NCBI GenBank assembly: GCA_964057225.1
Contig: OZ059894.1
Span: 12,410,131-12,474,130 of the forward strand
From: Auanema rhodensis
Taxonomy: Eukaryota > Nematoda > Chromadorea > Rhabditida > Rhabditidae
Reading direction: 5' to 3'
DNA: 64,000 bases
Shown here: positions 12,973 through 25,400 of the stretch, piece by piece
How positions within the stretch are numbered: position 1 is the first letter of the stretch
Layout: each line of letters begins with the position of its first letter
Notes under the pieces: generated by a model
The model's input: only the letters and a program-made list of their open reading frames with translations
The model's database searches: none
Told to the model about the DNA's origin: nothing
Program-made: the position numbers and the translations under genes

Positions 12973-15900
12973 TCTCACATTATAACAAGTAACTGAACAA
13001 CATAAGCACGTCAAGGTTAAACAAGATTGATCATCATTTAACGAAACGTTTAAATATATGAATGAACTCAACAATTATTTTACCAATAACCCAATGCAAC
13101 TATCTTCTCTCATGTAAGACAAATTGAAGCCTAAGTTGATAAGAACTTTGGAACAGTTGCAGTGACCCACACATGAAAACACATGCCAAATCGTTTTTTC
13201 TATCTCACAATATAACAAGTAACTGAACAACATAAGCCCATCGAGGTTAAACAAGATTGATCATCATTCAACGAAACGTTTAAATATATGAATGAACTCA
13301 ATAATTATTTTACCAATATACCAATGCAACAACATTTTTTTTAATGTGAGACAAATTGAAGCCTAAGTTGATGAGAGCTTTGGAACAGTTGCAGTGACTT
13401 ACACATGAAAACACATGCCAAACCGTTTTTTCTATCTCACATTATAACAAGTAACTGAACAACATAAGCACATCGAGGTTAAACGAGATTGATCATCATT
13501 AAACGAAACGTTTATATATATGAATGAACTTAACTATTATCTCACCGATATGCCAATAGAACAACTTTTTTTAATGTGAGACAGATTGCAGCATAATTTG
13601 ATGAGAACTTTAGAACAGTTGCAGTGACTCACACATGAAAACACATGCCAAACCGTTTTTTCTATCTCACAGTATAACAAGTAACTGAACAACATAAGCT
13701 CGTCGAGGTTAAACAAGATTGATCATCATTTAACGAAACGTTTAAATATATGAATGAACTTAACAATTATTTTACCAATATGCCAATGCAACAACTTTTT
13801 CTAATGTGAGACAAATTGAAGCCTAAGTTGATGAGAACTTTGGAACAGTTGCAGTGACTTACACATGAAAACACATGCGAAACCGTTTTTTCTATCTCAC
13901 ATTATAACAAGTAACTGAACAACATAAGCACGTCAAGGTTAAACAAGATTGATCATCATTTAACGAAACGTTTAAATATATGAATGAACTCAACAATTAT
14001 TTTACCAATATGCCAATGCAACAACTTTTTCTAATGTGAGACAAATTGAAGCCTAAGTTGATGAGAACTTTAGAACAGTTGCAGTGACTCACACTTGAAA
14101 ACACATGCCAAACCGTTTTTTTTATCTCACAGTACAACAAAAAACTGAGCAACATATGAACATTGTGGTTGAACATGATGAGTCATCATTTACCGAAACG
14201 TTCGTATATATTATATGAATCAACTTAACAAATATTTCACCAATATGCCAATACAACAACATTTTTTTTAATGTGAGACAAATTGAAGCCTAATTTGATG
14301 AAAACTTTGAAACAGTTGCAGTGACTCACACATGAAAACACATGCCAAACCGTTTTTTCTATCTCACAGTATAACAAGTAACTGAACAACATAAGCACGT
14401 CAAGGTTAAACAAGATTGATCATAATTTAACGAAACGTTTAAATATATGAATGAACTTAACTATTATCTCACCAATATGCCAATAGAACAACTTTTTTTA
14501 ATGTGAGACAGATTGCAGCATAATTTGATGAGAACTTTAGAACAGTTGCAGTGACTCACACATGAAAACACATGCCAAACCGTTTTTTCTATCTCACATT
14601 ATAACAAGTAACTGAACAACATAAGCACATCGAGGTTAAACGAGATTGATCATCATTAAACGAAACGTTTGTATATATGAATGAACTTAACTATTATTTC
14701 ACCAATATGCCAATACAACAACTTTTTTTAATGTGAGACAAATTGCAGCATAATTGGATGAGAACTTTAGAACAGTTGCAGTGACTCACACTTGAAAACA
14801 CATGCCAAACCTTTTTTTTTATCTCACAGTACAACAAAAAACTGAGCAACATATGAACATCGAGGTTAAACGAGATTGATCATCATTAAACGAAACGTTT
14901 GTATATATGAATGAACTTAACTATTATTTCACCAATATGCCAATACAACAACTTTTTTTAATGTGAGACAAATTGCAGCATAATTGGATGAGAACTTTAG
15001 AACAGTTGCAGTGACTCACACATGAAAACACATGCCAAACCGTTTTTTCTATCTCACAGTATAACAAGTAACTGAACAACATAAGCACGTCAAGGTTAAA
15101 CAAGATTGATCATAATTTAACGAAACGTTTAAATATATGAATGAACTTAACTATTATCTCACCAATATGCCAATAGAACAACTTTTTTTAATGTGAGACA
15201 GATTGCAGCATAATTTGATGAGAACTTTAGAACAGTTGCAGTGACTCACACATGAAAACACATGCCAAACCGTTTTTTCTATCTCACATTATAACAAGTA
15301 ACTGAACAACATAAGCACATCGAGGTTAAACGAGATTGATCATCATTAAACGAAACCTTTGTATATATGAATGAACTTAACTATTATTTCACCAATATGC
15401 CAATACAACAACTTTTTTTAATGTGAGACAAATTGCAGCATAATTGGATGAGAACTTTAGAACAGTTGCAGTGACTCACACTTGAAAACACATGCCAAAC
15501 CTTTTTTTTTATCTCACAGTACAACAAAAAACTGAGCAACATATGAACATTGTGGTTGAACATGATGAGTCATCATTTACCGAAACGTTCGTATATATTA
15601 TATGAATCAACTTAACAAATATTTCACCAATATGCCAATACAACAACATTTTTTTTTAATGTGAGACAAATTGAAGCCTAATTTGATGAAAATTTTGAAA
15701 CAGTTGCAGTGACTCACACATGAAAACACATGCCAAACCGTTTTTTCTATCTCACAGTATAACAAGTAACTGAACAACATAAGCACGTCAAGGTTAAACG
15801 AGATTGATCATCATTTAACGAAACGTTTAAATATATGAATGAACTCAACAATTATTTTACCAATATGCCAATGCAACAACTTTCTCTAATGTGAGACAAA

Positions 15901-16439
15901 TTGAAGCCTAAGTTGATGAGAACTTTGGAACAGTTGCAGTGACCCACACATGAAAACACATGCCAAACCGTTTTTTCTATCTCACATTATAAGAAGTAAC
16001 TGAACAACATAAGCACGTCAAGGTTAAACAAGATTGATCATCATTTAACGAAACGTTTAAATATATGAATGAACTCAACAATTATTTTACCAATATGCCA
16101 ATGCAACAACTTTTTCTAATGTGAGACAAATTGAAGCCTAAGTTGATGAGAACTTTGGAACAGTTGCAGTGACCCACACATGAAAACACATGCCAAACCG
16201 TTTTTTCTATCTCACATTATAACAAGTAACTGAACAACATAAGCACATCAAGGTTAAACGAGATTGATCATCATTAAACGAAACGTTTGTATATATGAAT
16301 GAACTTAACTATTATTTCACCAATATGCCAATACAACAACTTTTTTTAATGTGAGACAAATTGCAGCATAATTGGATGAAAACTTTAGAACAGTTGCAGT
16401 GACTCACACTTGAAAACACATGCCAAACCGTTTTTTTTA
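12973..16439 (+). repeat. 14-monomer HOR, copy 3, with 690-bp insertion
   Basis: Starts are 12973 F, 13203 P, 13435 D/C, 13665 E, 13895 A, 14125 B, 14362 C, 14592 D, 14822 B/D/B mosaic, 15052 C, 15282 D, 15512 B, 15750 A, 15980 A (ataagaag) and 16210 D. Up to about 14821 the offset to copy 2 is 3,242 bp; from 15052 onward it is 3,932 bp, a difference of exactly three 230-bp monomers. The extra units are the mosaic at 14822, C 15052 and D 15282. The last two monomers of copy 2 (D, B/E) are replaced by an ordinary B at 16440, so the HOR series ends here. Confidence 0.8.
14822..15051 (+). repeat. Mosaic monomer B/D/B (conversion-like patch)
   Basis: The first 39 bp are type B (acaacaaaaaactgagc, catatgaacat). 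The sequence then switches to type D at 14861 (cgaggttaaacgag, cattaaacg, cataattggatg). The junction falls on acat (14857-14860), shared by both parents. Near 15003-15022 it returns to the B/C-type end (cacacatg, gttttttcta) instead of D's cacacttg and long T-run. Its length is 230 bp like D, not about 237 like B. A D-derived tract of roughly 145-160 bp inside a B monomer fits gene conversion or a double exchange accompanying the 690-bp duplication. Confidence 0.8.
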
Positions 16440-17597
16440 TCTCACAGTACAACAAAAAACTGAGCAACATATGAACATTGTGGTTGAACATGATGAGTCA
16501 TCATTTACCGAAACGTTCGTATATATTATATGAATCAACTTAACAAATATTTCACCAATATGCCAATACAACAACATTTTTTTTTAATGTGAGACAAATT
16601 GAAGCCTAATTTGATGAAAACTTTGAAACAGTTGCAGTGACTCACACATGAAAACACATGCCAAACCGTTTTTTTTATCTCACAGTATAACAAGTAACTG
16701 AACAACATAAGCACGTCAAGGTTAAACAAGATTGATCATAATTTAACGAAACGTTTAAATATATGAATGAACTCAACAATTATTTTACCAATATGCCAAT
16801 ACAACAACTTTCTCTAATGTGAGACAAATTGAAGCCTAAGTTGATGAGAACTTTGGAGCAGTTGCAGTGACTCACACATGAAAACACATGCCAAACCGTT
16901 TTTTTTATCTCACAGTATAACAAGTAACTGAACAACATAAGCACGTCAAGGTTAAACAAGATTGATCATAATTTAACGAAACGTTTAAATATATGAATGA
17001 ACTTAACTATTATCTCAATAATATGCCAATAGAACAACTTTTTTTAATGTGAGACAGATTGCAGCATAATTTTATGAGAACTTTAGAACTGTTGCAGTGA
17101 CTCACACATGAAAACACATGCCAAACCGTTTTTTCTATCTTACAGTATAACAAGTAACTGAACAACATAAGCTCGTCGAGGTTAAACAAGATTGATCATC
17201 ATTTAACGAAACGTTTAAATATATGAATGAACTTAACAATTATTTTACCAATATGCCAATGCAACAACTTTTTCTAATGTGAGACAAATTGAAGCCTAAG
17301 TTGATGAGAACTTTGTAACAGTTGCAGTGACCCACACATGAAAACACATGCCAAACCGTTTTTTCTATCTCACAGTATAACAAGTAACTGAACAACATAA
17401 GCTCGTCGAGGTTAAACAAGATTGACAATCATTTAACGAAACGTTTAAATATATGAATGAACTTAACAATTATTTTACCAATATGCCAATGCAACAACTT
17501 TTTCTAATGTGAGACAAATTGAAGCATAATTTGATGAGAACTTTAGAACAGTTGCAGTGACTCACACATGAAAACACATGCCAAACCGTTTTTTCTA

Positions 17598-17827
17598 TCT
17601 TACAGTATAACAAGTAACTGAACAACATAAGCTCGTCGAGGTTAAACAAGATTGATCATCATTTAACGAAACGTTTAAATATATGAATGAACTTAACAAT
17701 TATTTTACCAATATGCCAATGCAACAACTTTTTCTAATGTGAGACAAATTGAAGCCTAAGTTGATGAGAACTTTGTAACAGTTGCAGTGACCCACACATG
17801 AAAACACATGCCAAACCGTTTTTTCTA
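17598..17827 (+). repeat. Type E monomer (reference copy, 230 bp)
   Basis: E is defined by agctcgtcgagg and gaacttaacaattatttt. Left of about 46 kb most copies start tcttacag; right of it they start tctcacag. E is the main partner of Q in the right block, where E-Q or E-R pairs dominate. Some copies carry caaaacg instead of cgaaacg (1, 1162, 2089, 3250, 20844, 25719, 34984, 36609, 53968, 56499, 57648). Confidence 0.86.
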
Positions 17828-18057
17828 TCTCACATTATAACAAGTAACTGAACAACATAAGCACGTCAAGGTTAAACAAGATTGATCATCATTTAACGAA
17901 ACGTTCAAATATATGAATGAACTCAACAATTATTTTACCAATATGCCAATGCAACAACTTTTTCTAATGTGAGACAAATTGAAGCCTAAGTTGATGAGAA
18001 CTTTGTAACAGTTGCAGTGACCCACACATGAAAACACATGCCAAACCGTTTTTTCTA

Positions 18058-18287
18058 TCTCACATTATAACAAGTAACTGAACAACATAAGCACGTCAAG
18101 GTTAAACAAGATTGATCATCATTTAACGAAACGTTTAAATATATGAATGAACTCAACAATTATTTTACCAATATGCCAATGCAACAACTTTTTCTAATGT
18201 GAGACAAATTGAAGCCTAAGTTGATGAGAACTTTGGAACAGTTGCAGTGACCCACACATGAAAACACATGCCAAACCGTTTTTTCTA
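18058..18287 (+). repeat. Type A monomer (reference copy, 230 bp)
   Basis: This is a typical A: tctcacatta start, agcacgtcaagg, catttaacgaaacg, gaactcaacaatt, gcaacaactttttctaatg and a tgacccacac end. G+C is about 33%, C exceeds G on this strand (about 44 against 31), and there are four CpG. It often occurs in runs of two or three (17828-18287, 29670-30359) and is the commonest type left of 46 kb. Confidence 0.88.
18129..18136. other. Conserved palindrome AAACGTTT in the monomer core
   Basis: AAACGTTT is a perfect 8-bp palindrome at monomer positions about 72-79, overlapping TTTAAA and 11 bp after another palindrome, TGATCA (56-61). The shorter word cgaaacgtt is kept in nearly all types, including B (where cgttcg follows). 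Exceptions are aacaaaacg in some E monomers, aaaccttt in D 11350 and D 15282, aaaagttta at 31974 and 50970, and acgtctg at 55118. It is the best-conserved dyad in the unit; no function can be assigned. Confidence 0.6.
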
Positions 18288-18517
18288 TCTCACATTATAA
18301 CAAGTAACTGAACAACATAAGCACATCGAGGTTAAACGAGATTGATCATCATTAAACGAAACGTTTGTATATATGAATGAACTTAACTATTATTTCACCA
18401 ATATGCCAATACAACAACTTTTTTTAATGTGAGACAAATTGCAGCATAATTGGATGAGAACTTTAGAACAGTTGCAGTGACTCACACTTGAAAACACATG
18501 CCAAACCGTTTTTTTTA

Positions 18518-18755
18518 TCTCACAGTACAACAAAAAACTGAGCAACATATGAACATTGTGGTTGAACATGATGAGTCATCATTTACCGAAACGTTCGTAT
18601 ATATTATATGAATCAACTTAACAAATATTTCACCAATATGCCAATACAACAACATTTTTTTTTAATGTGAGACAAATTGAAGCCTAATTTGATGAAAACT
18701 TTGAAACAGTTGCAGTGACTCACACATGAAAACACATGCCAAACCGTTTTTTCTA
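18518..18755 (+). repeat. Type B monomer (reference copy, 238 bp)
   Basis: This is the most divergent common type, different from A in roughly a fifth of its first ~105 bp but not its 3' half. It has a 5-bp insertion in tatatattatatg and a longer T-run, making it 235-238 bp. Starts of all 44 copies: 461, 1622, 2549, 3940, 4407, 7182, 8109, 9496, 10883, 11580, 12738, 14125, 15512, 16440, 18518, 19446, 20143, 21534, 22002, 23160, 24091, 24558, 26179, 26646, 27804, 28735, 29202, 33357, 34283, 35674, 36141, 37299, 37766, 38924, 39855, 41012, 41479, 42637, 43565, 44032, 47494, 50039, 59258 and 61341. The mosaics 14822 and 40322 have only its 5' end. Confidence 0.9.
18571..18579. promoter_or_regulatory. 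bZIP-type site ATGAGTCAT in type B monomers
   Basis: ATGAGTCAT matches the known GCN4/AP-1 consensus ATGA(C/G)TCAT in all nine bases and lies in an 11-bp near-perfect dyad, gatgagtcatc. Non-B monomers have gattgatcatc here, without the site. It is kept in every B copy I looked at except 50039 (gatgattcatc). The match is seen; binding or function is not shown, and it may simply be inherited from the ancestral B sequence. Confidence 0.45.
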
Positions 18756-19215
18756 TCTCACAGTATAACAAGTAACTGAACAACATAAGCACGTCAAGGT
18801 TAAACAAGATTGATCATATTTTAACGGAACGTTTAAATATATGAATGAACTTAACTATTATCTCAATAATATGCCAATAGAACAACTTTTTTTAATATGA
18901 GACAGATTGCAGCATAATTTGATGAGAACTTTAGAACAGTTGCAGTGACTCACACATGAAAACACATGCCAAACCGTTTTTTCTATCTCACATTATAACA
19001 AGTAACTGAACAACATAAGCACGTCAAGGTTAAACAAGATTGATCATCATTTAACGAAACGTTTAAATATATGAATGAACTCAACAATTATTTTACCAAT
19101 ATGCCAATGCAACAACTTTTTCTAATGTGAGACAAATTGAAGCCTAAGTTGATGAGAACTTTGTAACAGTTGCAGTGACCCACACATGAAAACACATGCC
19201 AAACCGTTTTTTCTA

Positions 19216-22200
19216 TCTCACATTATAACAAGTAACTGAACAACATAAGCACGTCAAGGTTAAACAAGATTGATCATCATTTAACGAAACGTTTAAATAT
19301 ATGAATGAACTCAACAATTATTTTACCAATATGCCAATGCAACAACTTTTTCTAATGTGAGACAAATTGAAGCCTAAGTTGATGTGAACTTTGGAACAGT
19401 TGCAGTGACTCACACTTGCAAACACATGCCGAACCGTTTTTTTTATCTCACAGTACAACAAAAAACTGAGCAACATATGAACATTGTGGTTGAACATGAT
19501 GAGTCATCATTTACCGAAACGTTCGTATATATTATATGAATCAACTTAACAAATATTTCACCAATATGCCAATACAACAACATTTTTTTTAATGTGAGAC
19601 AAATCGAAGCCTAATTTGATGAAAACTTTGAAACAGTTGTAGTGACTCACACATGAAAACACATGCCAAACCGTTTTTTCTATCTCACATTATAACAAGT
19701 AACTGAACAACATAAGCACGTCAAGGTTAAACAAGATTGATCATCATTTAACGAAACGTTTAAATATATGAATGAACTTAACTATTATCTCACCAATATG
19801 CCAATAGAACAACTTTTTTTAATGTGAGACAGATTGCAGCATAATTTGATGAGAACTTTAGAACAGTTGCAGTGACTCACACATGAAAACACATGCCAAA
19901 CCGTTTTTTCTATCTTACAGTATAACAAGTTACTGAACAACATAAGCTCGTCGAGGTTAAACAAGATTGATCATCATTTAACGAAACGTTTAAATATATG
20001 AATGAACTTAACAATTATTTTACCAATATGCCAATGCAACAACTTTTTCTAATGTGAGACAAATTGAAGCCTAAGTTGATGAGAACTTTGTAACAGTTGC
20101 AGTGACCCACACATGAAAACACATGCCAAACCGTTTTTTTTATCTCACAGTACAACAAAAAACTGAGCAACATATGAACATTGTGGTTGAACATGATGAG
20201 TCATCATTTACCGAAACGTTCGTATATATTATATGAATCAACTTAACAAATATTTCACCAATATGCCAATACAACAACATTTTTTTTTAATGTGAGACAA
20301 ATTGAAGCCTAATTTGATGAAAACTTTGAAACAGTTGCAGTGACTCACACATGAAAACACATGCCAAACCGTTTTTTCTATCTCGCAGTATAACAAGTAT
20401 CTGATCAACATAAGCACGTCAAGGTTAAACAAGATTGATCATAATTTAACGAAACATTTAAATATATGAATGAACTTAACAAATATTTCACCAATATGCC
20501 AATACAACAACATTTTTTTTTAATGTGAGACAAATTGAAGCCTAATTTGATGAAAACTTTGAAACAGTTGCAGTGACTCACACTTGAAAACACATGATGA
20601 ACCGTTTTTTTTATCTCACAGTATAACAAGTAACTGAACAACATAAGCACGTCAAGGTTAAACAAGATTGATCATAATTTAACGAAACGTTTAAATATAT
20701 GAATGAACTTAACTATTATCTCACCAATATGCCAATAGAACAACTTTTTTTAATGTGAGACAGATTGCAGCATAATTTGATGAGAACTTTAGAACAGTTG
20801 CAGTGACTCACACATGAAAACACATGCCAAACCGTTTTTTCTATCTTACAGTATAACAAGTAACTGAACAACATAAGCTCGTCGAGGTTAAACAAGATTG
20901 ATCATCATTTAACAAAACGTTTAAATAAATGAATGAACTTAACAATTATTTTACCAATATGCCAATGCAACAACTTTTTCTAATGTGAGACAAATTGAAG
21001 CCTAAGTTGATGAGAACTTTGTAACAGTTGCAGTGACCCACACATGAAAACACATGCCAAACCGTTTTTTCTATCTCACATTATAACAAGTAACCGAACA
21101 ACATAAGCACGTCAAGGTTAAACAAGATTGATCATCATTTAACGAAACGTTTAAATATATGAATGAACTCAACAATTATTTTACCAATATGCCAATGCAA
21201 CAACTTTTTCTAATGTGAGACAAATTGAAGCCTAAGTTGATGAGAACTTTGTAACAGTTGCAGTGCCCCACACATGGAAACACATGCCAAACCGTTTTTT
21301 CTATCTCACATTATAACAAGTAACTGAACAACATGAGCACGTCAAGGTTAAACAAGATTGATCATCATTTAACGAAACGTTTAAATATATGAATGAACTC
21401 AACAATTATTTTACCAATATGCCAATGCAACAACTTTTTCTAATGTGAGACAAATTGAAGCCTAAGTTGATGTGAACTTTGGAACAGTTGCAGTGACTCA
21501 CACTTGAAAACACATGCCGAACCGTTTTTTTTATCTCACAGTACAACAAAAAACTGAGCAACATATGAACATTGTGGTTGAACATGATGAGTCATCATTT
21601 ACCGAAACGTTCGTATATATTATATGAATCAACTTAACAAATATTTCACCAATATGCCAATACAACAACATTTTTTTTAATGTGAGACAAATTGAAGCTT
21701 AAGTTGATGAGAACTTTGGAACAGTTGCAGTGACCCACACATGAAAACACATGCCAAACCGTTTTTTCTATCTCACATTATAAGAAGTAACTGAACAACA
21801 TAAGCACGTCAAGGTTAAACAAGATTGATCATCATTTAACGAAACGTTTAAATATATGAATGAACTTAACTATTATTTCACCAATATGCCAATACAACAA
21901 CTTTTTTTTAATGTGAGACAAATTGCAGCATAATTGGATGAGAACTTTAGAACAGTTGCAGTGACTCACACTTGAAAACACATGCCAAACCGTTTTTTTT
22001 ATCTCACAGTACAACAAAAAACTGAGCAACATATGAACATTGTGGTTGAACATGATGAGTCATCATTTACCGAAACGTTCGTATATATTATATAAATCAA
22101 CTTAACAAATATTTCACCAATATGCCAATACAACAACATTTTTTTTTAATGTGAGACAAATTGAAGCCTAATTTGATGAAAACTTTGAAACAGTTGCAGT

Positions 22201-22469
22201 GACTCACACATGAAAACACATGCCAAACCGTTTTTTCTATCTCACAGTATAACAAGTAACTGAACAACATAAGCACGTCAAGGTTAAACAAGATTGATCA
22301 TAATTTAACGAAACGTTTAAATATATGAATGAACTTAACTATTATCTCACCAATATGCCAATAGAACAACTTTTTTTAATGTGAGACAGATTGCAGCATA
22401 ATTTGATGAGAACTTTAGAACAGTTGCAGTGACTCACACATGAAAACACATGCCAAACCGTTTTTTCTA
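19216..22469 (+). repeat. 15-monomer module, copy 2 (one monomer lost)
   Basis: This repeats 1392-4874. The A, B, A/C, E run (19216-20142) sits at offset 17,824. The part from B 20143 sits at offset 17,594, because the A corresponding to 2319 is absent. Shared marks are caaatcgaag (19446), agtatctg in G (20381), catgagcacg (21304), gaagcttaag (21534), ataagaag (21771) and tatataaatc (22002). The D-like unit at 21771 is 231 bp because of one extra T. Confidence 0.78.
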
Positions 22470-25400
22470 TCTTACAGTATAACAAGTAACTGAACAACAT
22501 AAGCTCGTCGAGGTTAAACAAGATTGATCATCATTTAACGAAACGTTTAAATATATGAATGAACTTAACAATTATTTTACCAATATGCCAATGCAACAAC
22601 TTTTTCTAATGTGAGACAAATTGAAGCCTAATTTGATGAAAACTTTGAAACAGTTGCAGTGACTCACACATGAAAACACATGCCAAACCGTTTTTTCTAT
22701 CTCACAGTATAACAAGTAACTGAACAACATAAGCACGTCAAGGTTAAACAAGATTGATCATAATTTAACGAAACGTTTAAATATATGAATGAACTTAACT
22801 ATTATCTCACCAATATGCCAATAGAACAACTTTTTTTAATGTGAGACAGATTGCAGCATAATTTGATGAGAACTTTAGAACAGTTGCAGTGACTCACACA
22901 TGAAAACACATGCCAAACCGTTTTTTCTATCTTACAGTATAACAAGTAACTGAACAACATAAGCTCGTCGAGGTTAAACAAGATTGATCATCATTTAACG
23001 AAACGTTTAAATATATGAATGAACTTAACAATTATTTTACCAATATGCCAATGCAACAACTTTTTCTAATGTGAGACAAATTGAAGCCTAAGTTGATGAG
23101 AACTTTGTAACAGTTGCAGTGACCCACACATGAAAACACATGCCAAACCGTTTTTTTTATCTCACAGTACAACAAAAAACTGAGCAACATATGAACATTG
23201 TGGTTGAACATGATGAGTCATCATTTACCGAAACGTTCGTATATATTATATGAATCAACTTAACAAATATTTCACCAATATGCCAATACAACAACATTTT
23301 TTCTTAATGTGAGACAAATTGAAGCCTAATTTGATGAAAACTTTGAAACAGTTGCAGTGACTCACACATGAAAACACATGCCAAACCGTTTTTTCTATCT
23401 CACAGTATAACAAGTAACTGAACAACATAAGCACGTCAAGGTTAAACAAGATTGATCATAATTTAACGAAACGTTTAAATATATGAATGAACTTAACAAA
23501 TATTTCACCAATATGCCAATACAACAACATTTTTTTTTAATGTGAGACAAATTGAAGCCTAATTCGATGAAAACTTTGAAACAGTTGCAGTGACTCACAC
23601 TTGAAAACACATGCCGAACCGTTTTTTTTATCTCACAGTATAACAAGTAACTGAACAACATAAGCACGTCAAGGTTAAACAAGATTGATCATAATTTAAC
23701 GAAACGTTTAAATATATGAATGAACTTAACTATTATCTCACCAATATGCCAATGCAACAACTTTTTCTAATGTGAGACAAATTGAAGCCTAAGTTGATGA
23801 GAACTTTGTAACAGTTGCAGTGACCCACACATGAAAACACATGCCAAACCGTTTTTTCTATCTCACATTATAACAAGTGACTGAACAACATAAGCACGTC
23901 AAGGTTAAACAAGATTGATCATCATTTAACGAAACGTTTAAATATATGAATGAACTCAACAATTATTTTACCAATATGCCAATGCAACAACTTTTTCTAA
24001 TGTGAGACGAATTGAAGCCTAAGTTGATGTGAACTTTGGAACAGTTGCAGTGACTCACACTTGAAAACACATGCCGAACCGTTTTTTTTATCTCACAGTA
24101 CAACAAAAAACTGAGCAACATATGAACATTGTGGTTGAACATGATGAGTCATCATTTACCGAAACGTTCGTATATATTATATGAATCAACTTAACAAATA
24201 TTTCACCAATATGCCAATACAACAACATTTTTTTTAATGTGAGACAAATTGAAGCCTAATTTGATGAAAACTTTGAAACAGTTGTAGCGACTCACACATG
24301 AAAACACATGCCAAACCGTTTTTTCTATCTCACATTATAACAAGTAACTGAACAACATAAGCACGTCAAGGTTAAACAAGATTGATCATCATTTAACGAA
24401 ACGTTTAAATATATGAATGAACTCAACAATTATTTTACCAATATGCCAATGCAACAACTTTTTCTAATGTGAGACAAATTGAAGCCTAAGTTGATGAGAA
24501 CTTTAGAACAGTTGCAGTGACTCACACTTGAAAACACATGCCAAACCGTTTTTTTTATCTCACAGTACAACGAATAACTGAGCAACATATGAACATTGAG
24601 GTTGAACATGATGAGTCATCATTTACCGAAACGTTCGTATATATTATATGAATCAACTTAACAAATATTTCACCAATATGCCAATACAACAACATTTTTT
24701 TTTAATGTGAGACAAATTGAAGCCTAATTTGATGAAAACTTTGAAACAGTTGCAGTGACTCACACATGAAAACACATGCCAAACCGTTTTTTCTATCTCA
24801 CAGTATAACAAGTAACTGAACAACATAAGCACGTCAAGGTTAAACAAGATTGATCATAATTTAACGAAACGTTTAAATATATGAATGAACTTAACTATTA
24901 TCTCACCAATATGCCAATAGAACAACTTTTTTTAATGTGAGACAGATTGCAGCATAATTTGATGAGAACTTTAGAACAGTTGCAGTGACTCACACATGAA
25001 AACACATGCCAAACCGTTTTTTCTATCTTACAGTATAACAAGTAACTGAACAACATAAGCTCGTCGAGGTTAAACAAGATTGATCACCATTTAACGAAAC
25101 GTTTAAATATATGAATGAACTTAACAATTATTTTACCAATATGCCAATGCAACAACTTTTTCTAATGTGAGACAAATTGAAGCCTAATTTGATGAAAACT
25201 TTGAAACAGTTGCAGTGACTCACACATGAAAACACATGCCAAACCGTTTTTTCTATCTCACAGTATAACAAGTATCTGAACAACATAAGCACGTCAAGGT
25301 TAAACAAGATTGATCATAATTTAACGAAACATTTAAATATATGAATGAACTTAACAAATATTTCACCAATATGCCAATACAACAACATTTTTTTTTAATG

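Larger units (their letters stand above)
16440..18755 (+). repeat. Transitional satellite stretch
   Basis: Starts are 16440 B, 16678 C/A, 16908 C, 17138 E, 17368 E, 17598 E, 17828 A, 18058 A, 18288 D and 18518 B. Three E monomers follow in a row, and the one at 17368 has gacaatc where others have gatcatc. The C at 16908 carries ctcaataatatgcc, a variant shared with C 18756 and A/C 32437, tying this stretch to the start of both super-repeats. It holds no gene. Confidence 0.75.

Noticed and set aside
18115-18135. CENP-B box in the monomer (minus-strand TTTCGTTAAATGATGAT)
   Set aside because: It shares TTCG and the central A with the known essential pattern nTTCGnnnnAnnCGGGn, but the CGGG half is ATGA here. 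A half match in an AT-rich repeat is weak; I do not call a box.
18058-18287. tRNA- or SINE-like RNA polymerase III unit (internal boxes plus terminal T-run)
   Set aside because: A T6-T8 run ends each monomer, and ggttaaacgag resembles part of a B box, but the match to GGTTCGANTCC is poor and no A box or cloverleaf could be found.
18589-18612. Replication origin or promoter in the AT-rich cgtatatattatatg segment of type B
   Set aside because: An AT-rich tract alone in a two-thirds A+T repeat is not evidence; there is no adjacent gene or known origin motif.
21832-22053. A 73-codon minus-strand frame that does start with ATG
   Set aside because: The ATG lies in the divergent 5' half of a type B monomer and the frame continues into the same satellite reading as the others. 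The same arrangement exists at other D-B junctions but is broken by T-run length, so it is chance.
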